Origin: an uncultured Oscillospiraceae bacterium
Lineage (GTDB): Bacteria; Bacillota; Clostridia; Oscillospirales; Oscillospiraceae
Assembly: GCA_934659475.1 (NCBI GenBank)
Contig: CAKUHX010000040.1
Coordinates: 1-11,472 of the forward strand
Direction of reading: 5' to 3'
Length of the DNA: 11,472 nt
Positions 5,117 through 11,472 of the stretch are shown piece by piece. Below the pieces are notes generated by a model that did not search any database, was not told the DNA's origin, and worked only from the letters and a program-made list of their open reading frames with translations. Made by a program: the position numbers and the translations under genes. Each line of letters begins with the position of its first letter. Position 1 is the stretch's first letter.

Positions 5117-7492
5117 AGTATTGCTTCCTCCTTCATGCTTGTCTGTATCAACGGGGCAGGGGCCGGCGCAGGACGGCGTTTCCTCCCCCTCATCACCGGC
5201 CGCGGGGCCGGGGACTTCCTTCTTGAATTTGCTCTTGAAAAAGCGCAGGCGCAGGGCGTTGGACACCACAGTGACGGAGCTCAGGCTCATGGCCGCAGCG
5301 GCGAACATGGGGTCAAGCTGCCAGCGCAGGGCGGCATAGAACACGCCGGCGGCCAGGGGGATGCCCAGAGAGTTATAGAAGAACGCCCAGAACAGGTTCT
5401 GCTTGATGTTGCGGATGGTGGCGCGGCTGAGCTCGATGGCGGCGGCGGCGTCCAGCAGGTCGGACTTCATCAGCACGATGTCCGCCGACTCGATGGCCAC
5501 ATCGGTGCCCGCACCGATGGCCAGGCCCACGTCCGCCCGGGCCAGAGCGGGGGCGTCGTTGATGCCGTCGCCCACCATGGCCACCTTCCGGCCCTGCTCC
5601 TGCAGCTGCTTTACCTTCCGCTCCTTGTCCTGGGGCAGCACCTCGGCCATGACCTGGGTGACCCCCAGCTCTTTGCCGATGGCGTCGGCGGTGCGGCGGT
5701 TGTCGCCGGTGAGCATGACCACCTCCAGCCCCAGCTGGCGGAAGGCGGACACGGCGGCGGCGCTGGTAGGCTTGGGGGTATCGGCCACGGCCACCACGCC
5801 CAGCACCCTCTTGTCATCCGCAAAGTACAGGGGAGTCTTGCCCTGGGCGGCCAGCTCGTCGGCCTGCTGGGCCAAGCCGCCCAGATCGGCGCCCCGCTCC
5901 TCCATCATGGCCCGGCTGCCGCCGCAGAAGGGGCGGCCGCCGATGGTGCCCTCTACGCCCAGACCGTGGACAGCCCGGAACTCCTTCACGTTGGAGGCGG
6001 TCAGCCCCTTCTCCTGGGCCCGCTCAACGATGGCGGAGGCCAGGGGGTGCTCAGAGGGGCCCTCCAGACAGGCGGCCAGAGTGAGCAGGCCGTCCTCGTC
6101 CATCTCGCCGCCGGGGATCACATCGGTGACCACGGGCTTGCCCCGGGTGAGAGTGCCCGTCTTGTCCAGCACGATGGTGTCCACGGTGTGCAGGGTCTCC
6201 AGCGCCTCGGCGGACTTCACCAAAATGCCGTTTTCCGCGCCCTTGCCCGTTGCCACCATGATGGCCACCGGGGTGGCCAACCCCAGGGCGCAGGGGCAGG
6301 AGATCACCAGCACGGCCACGCCGGCGGTCAGGGCCTGGGTAACGCCGTGGCCGGTGACGAGCCAAGCGGCGGCGGAGATGGCGGCGATGGCCATGACCAC
6401 TGGGACGAACACTCCAGCCACCCGGTCAGCCAGCTTGGCGATGGGGGCCTTGGAGGCGGATGCCTCCTCCACCAGGCGGATCATCTGGGCCAGAGTGGTG
6501 TCCTCCCCCACCCGGCTGGTCTCAAAGACGAAGGAGCCCGACTTGTTGATGGAAGCGGCGGCCACCTTGTCCCCAGGGACCTTGTCCACGGGGATAGATT
6601 CGCCGGTGAGGGCGGATTCGTCCACGGCGGACTGCCCCTCTATAATGACACCGTCTACGGGGATGGACTGGCCGGGGCGGACCACCACCCGGTCGCCCAC
6701 CTTGACCTCCTCCACAGGGATCTCCACCTCCGCCCCGTCCCGCAGGACGCTGGCGGTCTTGGGGGCCAGGTCCATCAGGCGGCTGATGGCCTCCCCGGTC
6801 TTGCCCCGGGAGCGGGTCTCCAGGAACTTGCCCAGGGTGATCAGGGTGAGGATCATGCCCGCGGACTCGAAGTACAGGTTCATGTGATACTGCTCCACCA
6901 GAGCCATGTCCCCCCGGCTGACGCCGTAGATGATCTGGTACAGGGCGAATATGCTGTACACCATGGCGGCGGCAGAGCCCACGGCCACCAGAGAGTCCAT
7001 GTTGGGCGACCGGTCCCACAGGGCCTTGAAGCCGCCCTTGTAGTACTTGTCGTTGATATAGAGGATGGGAAGGGTCAGCAGCAGCTGGGTCAGGGCGTAG
7101 GCCCCCATGTTCTCATGCCCGGACAGGAAGGAGGGGATCGGCATGCCCAGCATATGCCCCATGGACAGGTAGAACAGGGGCAGCAGGAACACCATGGACC
7201 ACACGAAGCGGCGCTTCATCCCCGCCAGCTCCTCCTGCAGGATGTCGTTGGGGCGGCGCTCCTCCGCCTTGGCCCCGGCCCGGGCGGGGAGAGAGGCCCC
7301 ATAGCCCGAGGCCTTCACCGCCTGGATGATGTCGTCGGCGGACAGGACGCTCTCGTCAAAGTCCGCCATCATGGAGTTGGTCATCAGGCTCACATCGGCG
7401 GAGCGGATGCCCTCCAGCTTGCGCACCGCCTTCTCCACATGGGCAGAGCAGGCGGCACAGCTCATGCCCGTAATATCGAATTTCTGCTTCAT
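4907..7492 (-). CDS. copA: Cu(I)-exporting P1B-type ATPase with C-terminal CopZ-like domain
   Basis: 861 residues. The ATG at 7492 is chosen because GGAGG lies 8 nt upstream and the metal-binding domain starts at once; a start 17 codons earlier has no such site and adds residues unrelated to the family. In order: an N-terminal HMA domain with GMSCAAC (C12, C15), TM helices, the actuator domain with TGES, the membrane motif C399-P400-C401, phosphorylated D443 in DKTGT, H482-P483 in SEHP, GDGINDAPA, then TM7 with Y706-N707 and TM8 with MSLSS (735-739). CPC plus YN plus MxxSS is the Cu(I) (P1B-1) signature. After a charged linker with CAGPC (775-779), a second HMA domain with GMMCAHC (C804, C807) closes the protein at 793-861. 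That domain equals a whole CopZ and has its own ribosome binding site. csoR overlaps the stop by 4 nt. Function: ATP-driven copper efflux across the cytoplasmic membrane. Confidence 0.96.
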   Translation of the reverse strand: MKQKFDITGMSCAACSAHVEKAVRKLEGIRSADVSLMTNSMMADFDESVLSADDIIQAVKASGYGASLPARAGAKAEERRPNDILQEELAGMKRRFVWSMVFLLPLFYLSMGHMLGMPIPSFLSGHENMGAYALTQLLLTLPILYINDKYYKGGFKALWDRSPNMDSLVAVGSAAAMVYSIFALYQIIYGVSRGDMALVEQYHMNLYFESAGMILTLITLGKFLETRSRGKTGEAISRLMDLAPKTASVLRDGAEVEIPVEEVKVGDRVVVRPGQSIPVDGVIIEGQSAVDESALTGESIPVDKVPGDKVAAASINKSGSFVFETSRVGEDTTLAQMIRLVEEASASKAPIAKLADRVAGVFVPVVMAIAAISAAAWLVTGHGVTQALTAGVAVLVISCPCALGLATPVAIMVATGKGAENGILVKSAEALETLHTVDTIVLDKTGTLTRGKPVVTDVIPGGEMDEDGLLTLAACLEGPSEHPLASAIVERAQEKGLTASNVKEFRAVHGLGVEGTIGGRPFCGGSRAMMEERGADLGGLAQQADELAAQGKTPLYFADDKRVLGVVAVADTPKPTSAAAVSAFRQLGLEVVMLTGDNRRTADAIGKELGVTQVMAEVLPQDKERKVKQLQEQGRKVAMVGDGINDAPALARADVGLAIGAGTDVAIESADIVLMKSDLLDAAAAIELSRATIRNIKQNLFWAFFYNSLGIPLAAGVFYAALRWQLDPMFAAAAMSLSSVTVVSNALRLRFFKSKFKKEVPGPAAGDEGEETPSCAGPCPVDTDKHEGGSNTMEKTLEIRGMMCAHCQAHVEKALAAVPGVSAVKVDLEGGKAVVTLSGPVEDKTLADAVKEAGYEVVSVK

Positions 7493-7509
7493 GCACAGTA
7501 CCTCCGGTT

Positions 7510-7523
7510 TCCCCACTTGGGGA
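7510..7523 (-). other. Small leader hairpin upstream of the copA ribosome binding site
   Basis: On the minus strand TCCCC-AAGT-GGGGA can fold into a 5-bp stem with a 4-nt loop that ends 4 nt before the GGAGG of copA. It is short, and a regulatory role is only possible. Confidence 0.3.
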
Positions 7524-7543
7524 CAGTGCCCGCCCGCCGGCAT

Positions 7544-7589
7544 ACACCCCCGGGGGGTGGGGTGTCATCATAATACCCCCCGAGGGTGT
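7544..7589 (-). promoter_or_regulatory. Two CsoR-box-like operators over the copA-csoR promoter
   Basis: Box 1 (7573-7589, plus-strand ATACCC-CCCGA-GGGTGT) overlaps the -10 and fills most of the promoter spacer. Box 2 (7544-7565) contains ACACCCC and its exact inverse GGGGTGT flanking an 8-nt centre; the nested CACCCCC/GGGGGGTG is also palindromic. It covers the likely transcription start. Both resemble the GC-rich TACCC-n-GGGTA operators bound by CsoR repressors in other Firmicutes, and csoR is in this operon. Confidence 0.7.
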
Positions 7590-7598
7590 CTCTGTCAA
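7570..7598 (-). promoter_or_regulatory. Promoter of the copA-csoR operon
   Basis: A perfect -35 TTGACA (7598-7593), 17-bp spacer and -10 TATTAT (7575-7570) on the minus strand. A strong sigma-A-type promoter fits a gene held off by a repressor. The predicted leader is about 70 nt. It starts just 15 bp after the merR stop, and no terminator is visible between the two. Confidence 0.88.
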
Positions 7599-7612
7599 GG
7601 GGGTCGGCCAAT

Positions 7613-8374
7613 TTATTTTGGCCCGATCAGCTCTAAATACCCCTTCAAGTACTCAACGCTCTTCCCGTCCTCCATACAGGTGAGCAGATGCTGGGCAAAA
7701 TAGGCCCCCGTTTCATACCGTGTTCCGATTTGTGTCAGCAGTTCCTCCGCCTCTACCCCCTGGTAGTTGTCCTCCTCCAATGCCCGTACCGGGAAGGTGA
7801 GGTACTTTTTGTTCCCTTCCCGCACCCACAGGGGCGGCCCCTTCTCCTCCCCCGGGACACTGTCCCGGATCAGTCCCTTCTGTCCCGGCGTACCGGCGGC
7901 CGTATTCCGGAACCAGACATAGCAGGTGGGATCCTCGATGTAGCGGTTCAGATTCTCCCGCTCCCAGAATTCCCAGGGGGAAATGCTCTGAAAGGGCACC
8001 TCCTCCATGGTATAGGGGTGCTCCAGCAGCTGCTTCAGACAGGCATAGTGGGTGCGCTGGCGGCGCAGGCGCTCCTCCATCTGCCGGTACTGCATGATCT
8101 TCTCATTCAACTGCACCTGCATCGTCTCCAAAAAGGCTCCGTGATCCTCCAGCGGCACCGTTAAAAAATCGTTGATCTGGCTGATTGGGATGCCCATATT
8201 GCGGTAGAAAACCGTATCCGCGATCCGGATCAGGTCGGTCGTGGTATACTGCCGGTACTGGTTGTCCCCTTTTCCGATGCGGAACAGGCTCTTCTTCTCC
8301 CAAAAACGCAGGGTAGATGCCGGAACCCCCAGTATTCTCGCGATCTCCCCGATGTTGAACGTCCTTCTTCCCAC
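7613..8374 (-). CDS. MerR-family transcriptional regulator
   Basis: 253 residues from GTG at 8374, with GAGGGG 6 nt upstream. Residues 5-75 are a MerR winged helix-turn-helix (FNIGEIARILGVPASTLRFWEKK, then QYRQYTTTDLIRIADTVFYRNMGIPISQI). A helical dimerisation stretch rich in Gln/Arg/Glu follows (about 90-120), then a large aromatic-rich effector region (about 120-253, e.g. SPWEFWEREN and CYVWFRN). That is much longer than the short metal loop of CueR/ZntR, and no C-terminal paired-Cys loop is visible, so an organic ligand is more likely than copper even though copA is next door. The gene is divergent from the amidohydrolase-carrier operon. The intergenic region holds a 19-bp-spacer promoter, the hallmark of MerR activation, so it most likely controls that operon and possibly itself. 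The inducer is unknown. Confidence 0.92.
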   Translation of the reverse strand: MGRRTFNIGEIARILGVPASTLRFWEKKSLFRIGKGDNQYRQYTTTDLIRIADTVFYRNMGIPISQINDFLTVPLEDHGAFLETMQVQLNEKIMQYRQMEERLRRQRTHYACLKQLLEHPYTMEEVPFQSISPWEFWERENLNRYIEDPTCYVWFRNTAAGTPGQKGLIRDSVPGEEKGPPLWVREGNKKYLTFPVRALEEDNYQGVEAEELLTQIGTRYETGAYFAQHLLTCMEDGKSVEYLKGYLELIGPK

Positions 8375-8405
8375 TGTTTTCCCCTCTTTTCATGGATCTA
8401 TATCC

Positions 8406-8434
8406 AGTTTATCATATTCCTGCTTGACATTCAA
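8406..8434 (-). promoter_or_regulatory. Candidate merR promoter
   Basis: On the minus strand TTGAAT (8434-8429) and TAAACT (8411-8406) are separated by 17 bp, pointing to the GTG at 8374. The -35 lies inside the MerR dyad, which would allow autorepression. TATGAT at 8416-8411 is an alternative -10 with a poor -35. Weak evidence. Confidence 0.35.
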
Positions 8435-8454
8435 CTTAGTTCAAGGTCTACACT
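8424..8454 (+). promoter_or_regulatory. MerR-type promoter and operator of the amidohydrolase-carrier operon
   Basis: -35 TTGACA (8424-8429) and -10 TACACT (8449-8454) are separated by 19 bp, longer than the normal 17, as in promoters that MerR-family activators untwist. A 21-bp imperfect dyad centred at 8437 (8427-8447, core AACTTAGTT, 8 of 10 base pairs symmetric) fills the spacer, exactly where MerR dimers bind. The divergent merR gene is the obvious regulator. Confidence 0.85.
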
Positions 8455-8501
8455 TATCTCAGCTTCTGCATGCAGTATCCAAATCAAAAGGAGGCAGATC
8501 T

Positions 8502-9638
8502 ATGCTGCTTAAAAACGGAAACGCACTTATATTCTCCCGCAATGGCTTTGTCCCGCAGGATATCCGGATCGAGGGCGGAAAGATCACTGCCATGGCGGAC
8601 ACCCTTGCCCCTCTGCCGGGCGAAGAGGTCGTTGACGCCTCTGACTGCCACATCACCCCCGGGCTGATCGATGCCCACAGCCATATCTGCATCAGCGAGG
8701 AGGGCGGCGGCAGTGAGGGGGATGACTGCTGCGACTACTCGGGCACCTCTACCCCGGAACTGGAGGTTCTGGACGGTCTGTATCCCTTTGACCGCGCCGT
8801 CAAAGACTGTGTGCGCGCCGGTGTGACCTCCTGCTGTGTCTGCCCCGGCAGCGACGGCGTCGTGGGCGGGGTGGCCTCCACCATCCGCCTGACCGGCTGC
8901 GTTCCCGACGAGATGATCGTCCGCCGCATGACCGCCATGAAGTGCAGCGTTGGAGAAAATCCCAAAAAGGCCAACTACAGCTTCTGCTCCCGCATGGGCG
9001 TGGCATACCAGCTGCGCAAGAGTTTTGACGACGCCCTGGAGTACAAATACTGCAAGGAGGAGGCCACCAAGGCCGGCACCCATTTCCATAAAGACCGGGG
9101 TATGGAGCATATGCTGCTGGTCCTGAATAAGGAGATGCCCGTGCATATGCACGCCCACCGCTCCGATGATATCTGCACCGCTATCCGTCTGGCCCAGGAG
9201 TTTGATTTTGACCTGGTCATTATCCACGGCACGGACGCCATCCCCATTGTGGATCATCTGGCCAAGTTCGATCACCCCGTGATCGTCGGCCCCTCCTTCA
9301 GCTCCCGCTCCAAGCCCGAGACGCTGGGCAAGACCTTCGCCACCGCTGGAGTGCTCAGCCGCGCCGGAGTCAAGGTCTGCATCTGCTCCGACCACGACGT
9401 GACCCCCATGTATTTCCTGACCACCTATGTGGGACTGGCCGTACGCTACGGTATGGATGGCCTGGAGGCCCTGAAGGCCGTCACCGTAAATCCCGCCCAG
9501 GTGCTGGGGATCCAGGATCGCAAGGGCGAGCTGAAGGTGGGTCTGGACGCTGACATCGTCCTCTGGGACGGCCACCCCCTGGACTACGGCACCAAGACCC
9601 GTCAGGTTTATATCGAGGGCGTCCCCCAGCTATCATAA
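8502..9638 (+). CDS. Imidazolonepropionase-like metal-dependent amidohydrolase
   Basis: 378 residues. The ATG at 8502 follows AAAAGGAGG with 7 nt spacing; frames extending further upstream run through the promoter and are rejected. N-terminal beta segment, then a TIM barrel with amidohydrolase ligands: H59 and H61 in DAHSH, H217 and H219 in MHAHR, H242 in IIHGTD and D297 in CSDHD. The end (VNPAQVLGIQDRKGELKVGLDADIVLW) is the standard closing beta domain. No barrel lysine or carboxylated-Lys motif is obvious, so a mononuclear centre as in imidazolonepropionase/deaminase-type members is likelier. Fifteen Cys, including C76-C77 and C111-C112-x-C114, is high. It probably hydrolyses a C-N bond (cyclic amide, amide or imine) in the cytoplasm. 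The carrier gene starts 26 bp downstream, and the substrate is probably what that carrier imports. No signal peptide. Confidence 0.9.
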   Translation: MLLKNGNALIFSRNGFVPQDIRIEGGKITAMADTLAPLPGEEVVDASDCHITPGLIDAHSHICISEEGGGSEGDDCCDYSGTSTPELEVLDGLYPFDRAVKDCVRAGVTSCCVCPGSDGVVGGVASTIRLTGCVPDEMIVRRMTAMKCSVGENPKKANYSFCSRMGVAYQLRKSFDDALEYKYCKEEATKAGTHFHKDRGMEHMLLVLNKEMPVHMHAHRSDDICTAIRLAQEFDFDLVIIHGTDAIPIVDHLAKFDHPVIVGPSFSSRSKPETLGKTFATAGVLSRAGVKVCICSDHDVTPMYFLTTYVGLAVRYGMDGLEALKAVTVNPAQVLGIQDRKGELKVGLDADIVLWDGHPLDYGTKTRQVYIEGVPQLS

Positions 9639-9664
9639 ACCATTTTGTGGGAGGAGTATCTGTA

Positions 9665-11230
9665 ATGAGCAAGAAGAAGAAATTTCAAATGCCCGGTTCC
9701 ATGGTCCTGCTCTTTTTCGTATTGATCTTTGTGGCAATGCTCACCTGGTTCATCCCAGTCTCTGTGGTCACCCGCAGTGAAACGGGGGAGCGCATCGTCC
9801 ACTACAACGCTTCCTTCGACGCCGACGGCAACGTGGTAGAGGGCACCGGCACCCAGCCCGCCGGTCTGTGGGACGTCTTTATGGCCCCCATCAAGGGCTT
9901 TGCCAAGGGTGCCGACGTCAGCGCCTCCATCCTGGTCTCCGGCGCGTTTCTGGCCATCATCAACTATGTGGGCGCCATGGACGCAGGCGTCGGCGCTTTG
10001 CTGAAGCGGTACAACGGGAAAAAGCTGTTGGCGATCCTGATGCTGATGTTCGCCCTGATGAGTACCGTCTACGGCGCCTGGGAGGAGTTCCCCGCCTACG
10101 CCCTGGTGCTGATCCCCCTGTGCATCAAGGCGGGCTACGATGTGCTCACCGGCTTCTACGTCCTGTTCGTCGCCGCCGTGGTGGGCAATATGGCCAGCGT
10201 GGTCAATCCCTACTCCACGGGCGTGGCTGTGTCCGCCATCAACAACCCGGAGCTGTCCCTTGGTACCGGCATCCTCATGCGCGTGGTGCTGTTCATCGTC
10301 CTCTACGCCGTGGGCACCGTTCTGGTGATCCGCTACGCGGAAAAGGTGAAGAAGGATCCCACCAGTTCTGTCGTCTATGGAATGGATGTCAACGATCTGA
10401 TGGCCGACCACAACGAGAAGGAGCTGCCCGAGCTGACCGCCCGGCGCAAATGGTCTCTGGCGGTTTTCGCCATCATGGTGCTTATTATCATCATCGGGTA
10501 CATCCCCTGGTCTGCCATCCCCTGCGGCGGCCAGACCATGTACGAGGTGGTCAATTACCCCCAGATCTGGCTGAACGAGCACATCCCCGTCCTGGCCGAC
10601 CTGCTGGGCGTGAACAGCTTCACCTGGTGGGGCGACTGGTACTTTGACGAGTTCACCTATATGATGCTGATCGGCAGCGTCATCGTCGCCATGATCAACC
10701 GCCTGTCCCTGCAGGAGTTCGCCCGGGAGTTCATCGGCGGCGCCCGTGGCCTGGTCAGCATCACTCTGGTGGTGTCCGTCTCCCGCGGCATCACCCTGCT
10801 GATGGGCTCCGGCACCAGCGGCATGAGCGTCACCTTCGTCTACTGGATCCGCAACATGCTCTCCGGCGTCCCCGTGTGGCTGTTCGCCATCGCCGCCGTG
10901 GCCACCTACTGCGTCAGCGCCCTGTTCATTCAGGGCACCTCCAGCACCGCCGGCATCACCATGCCTATCCTGGGTGCCGTCGCTTTCACTCTGTTCGCCG
11001 ACAGCCGCATCGGCTCCGCCGGCGGCCAGACCCTGCTGATCTCCTGCTTCACCCTCGGCCTGAACTTCACCGCCAGCGGCCTATACCCCGAGGCCACCAA
11101 AATGGGTGTTCTGGAGCTGCTCAATATCCCCTACCCCACCTATATCCGGCACGTCATCCGGATCCTGCTCCCCCTGCTTCTGGCCGGCACCACAGTGCTT
11201 GTGGTGTCCCCCTATATTGGCCTGATTTAA
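9665..11230 (+). CDS. YfcC-family membrane carrier
   Basis: 521 residues. The ATG at 9665 is preferred over GTG 9647 because GGGAGGAG (9649-9656) lies just before it and MSKKKKFQMPGS is a normal basic start. About 11-13 hydrophobic segments. Family-like motifs include TWFIP after TM1, FMAPIKGFAKGADVSASILVSGAFL, a YGAWEEFPAY segment, AGYDVLTGFYVLFVAAVVGNMASVVNPYSTGVA, and a second-half repeat with SRGITLLMGSGTSGMSV and FIQGTSSTAGITMPILGAVA. YfcC proteins belong to a superfamily of carriers for dicarboxylates, peptides and amino-acid-like compounds and are often listed as basic amino-acid antiporters, but their substrates are mostly untested. It is co-transcribed with the amidohydrolase under the MerR-type promoter, so uptake of that enzyme's substrate, or exchange of substrate for product, is the likely job. 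A strong terminator follows. Confidence 0.92.
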   Translation: MSKKKKFQMPGSMVLLFFVLIFVAMLTWFIPVSVVTRSETGERIVHYNASFDADGNVVEGTGTQPAGLWDVFMAPIKGFAKGADVSASILVSGAFLAIINYVGAMDAGVGALLKRYNGKKLLAILMLMFALMSTVYGAWEEFPAYALVLIPLCIKAGYDVLTGFYVLFVAAVVGNMASVVNPYSTGVAVSAINNPELSLGTGILMRVVLFIVLYAVGTVLVIRYAEKVKKDPTSSVVYGMDVNDLMADHNEKELPELTARRKWSLAVFAIMVLIIIIGYIPWSAIPCGGQTMYEVVNYPQIWLNEHIPVLADLLGVNSFTWWGDWYFDEFTYMMLIGSVIVAMINRLSLQEFAREFIGGARGLVSITLVVSVSRGITLLMGSGTSGMSVTFVYWIRNMLSGVPVWLFAIAAVATYCVSALFIQGTSSTAGITMPILGAVAFTLFADSRIGSAGGQTLLISCFTLGLNFTASGLYPEATKMGVLELLNIPYPTYIRHVIRILLPLLLAGTTVLVVSPYIGLI

Positions 11231-11257
11231 GCGGCCATACGACCCTATACGGCCTCC

Positions 11258-11294
11258 AAGTCCCGGAAACGCTCCGCGTTTTCGGGACTTTTTT
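11258..11294 (+). terminator. Rho-independent terminator of the amidohydrolase-carrier operon
   Basis: A 15-bp stem with one G-T pair: AAGTCCCGGAAACGC (11258-11272), loop TCC, GCGTTTTCGGGACTT (11276-11290), running into a six-T tract (11289-11294). It starts 27 bp after the carrier stop. Confidence 0.95.
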
Positions 11295-11310
11295 GTCCCT
11301 GAATTTTCCC

Positions 11311-11338
11311 CTTGACAAAATCTATGCTCCGCTATAAT
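11311..11338 (+). promoter_or_regulatory. Promoter of the right-edge gene
   Basis: Consensus TTGACA (11312-11317) and consensus TATAAT (11333-11338) are separated by only 15 bp; read as CTTGAC (11311-11316), the spacer is 16 bp. It is followed by an AT-rich leader of about 50 nt carrying two copies of ATTTACTAT (11350-11358 and 11367-11375). Confidence 0.7.
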
Positions 11339-11394
11339 TAGTCCTGTTCATTTACTATCTATTTTGATTTACTATTTTTACTGTCGGAGATACT

Positions 11395-11472
11395 ATGGAA
11401 GAAAAACTGACGCCGGACGATGGGCTGGGCTTTGCCATCTCGGGCATCTCCCTGATGAGATACGCCCTGCCC
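11395..11472 (+). CDS. N-terminal fragment of an unknown protein, possibly a MATE-type transporter (truncated by window)
   Basis: Only 26 codons are inside the window. The ATG at 11395 has CGGAGA 4 nt upstream and a promoter about 60 bp upstream, so the start is credible. The peptide MEEKLTPDDGLGFAISG continues to SLMRYALP. An acidic or polar head followed by a motif of the type 'LxRYALPS' is common just before the first TM helix of MATE-family efflux proteins. This is a weak resemblance on a short piece, and other membrane proteins are possible. Confidence 0.55.
   Translation, partial: MEEKLTPDDGLGFAISGISLMRYALP

Noticed and set aside
7493..7543. Upstream extension of copA by 17 codons
   Set aside because: GGAGG lies directly before the ATG at 7492, and the extra residues match nothing in the family and include a bulky Pro/Gly/Cys stretch.
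5063..7573. 836-codon open frame antisense to copA
   Set aside because: It mirrors copA in a GC-rich gene. The His/Gly/Gln-rich translation has no domains, and the minus-strand frame has full P1B-ATPase motifs and a ribosome binding site.
7613..8374. MerR protein as a CueR-type copper sensor for copA
   Set aside because: No C-terminal paired-Cys loop, far longer than CueR, the copA promoter has a normal 17-bp spacer with CsoR-like boxes, and the 19-bp-spacer promoter is on the other side.
8241..8501. Upstream extension of the amidohydrolase by 87 codons
   Set aside because: It would run across the merR start and the MerR-type promoter; AAAAGGAGG precedes the ATG at 8502.
8484..9575. 363-codon open frame antisense to the amidohydrolase
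   Set aside because: A shadow of the real gene caused by codon bias, with no recognisable domain.
9608..10582. 324-codon open frame antisense to the YfcC-family gene
   Set aside because: His/Asp/Gly-rich translation typical of a mirror frame opposite a membrane protein gene.
11231..11257. Short repeated ATAC and GGCC pieces before the last terminator
   Set aside because: Arms of only 4 bases; not distinguishable from chance.

Overview
The window looks like a chromosomal stretch from a high-GC, anaerobic gut-type Firmicute, probably of the Oscillospiraceae (Flavonifractor/Lawsonibacter-like). This rests on the roughly 60% GC coding sequence, strong GGAGG-type ribosome binding sites, a DUF4342 protein coupled to a two-component system, and a CsoR/CopA copper operon of clostridial style. 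The taxon is an inference and no rRNA is present. No tRNA, rRNA, CRISPR array, insertion sequence or phage gene was seen.

Layout. (1) 1-1011, minus: 3'-truncated gene for a secreted protein with a copper-amine-oxidase-N-like (stalk) region and a degenerate polysaccharide-deacetylase (NodB) fold. (2) 1012-1215: divergent promoter region. (3) 1216-3936, plus: tightly coupled three-gene operon of a UBA-like/DUF4342 membrane protein, an OmpR-family response regulator and a sensor histidine kinase. (4) 3850-4589, minus: two half-length TSUP (TauE/SafE) permease genes overlapping by 4 nt; the second runs 87 bp into the end of the histidine kinase gene. (5) 4590-4636: bidirectional terminator hairpin that also holds the ribosome binding site of the first TSUP gene. 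(6) 4647-7492, minus: copper operon copA-csoR. The CopA reading frame ends in a CopZ-like domain that has its own strong Shine-Dalgarno and ATG, so a free chaperone may be made from inside the gene. Two CsoR-box-like palindromes lie over the promoter. (7) 7613-8374, minus: MerR-family regulator. (8) 8502-11230, plus: catabolic-looking operon of a metal-dependent amidohydrolase and a YfcC-family carrier, driven by a textbook MerR-type promoter with a 19-bp spacer and ended by a strong terminator. (9) 11395-11472, plus: first 26 codons of another gene, perhaps a MATE-type transporter.

How the genes work together. CsoR (Cu(I) ligand set C32/H57/C61) should repress copA-csoR until copper accumulates, whereupon CopA exports Cu(I). 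The TSUP pair sits downstream on the same strand, separated only by a hairpin, and may be expressed by read-through. The MerR protein most likely activates the divergent amidohydrolase-carrier operon in response to the compound that the carrier takes up; it lacks the C-terminal Cys pattern of copper-sensing CueR. The DUF4342/two-component operon looks like a self-contained envelope signalling unit with an unknown signal.
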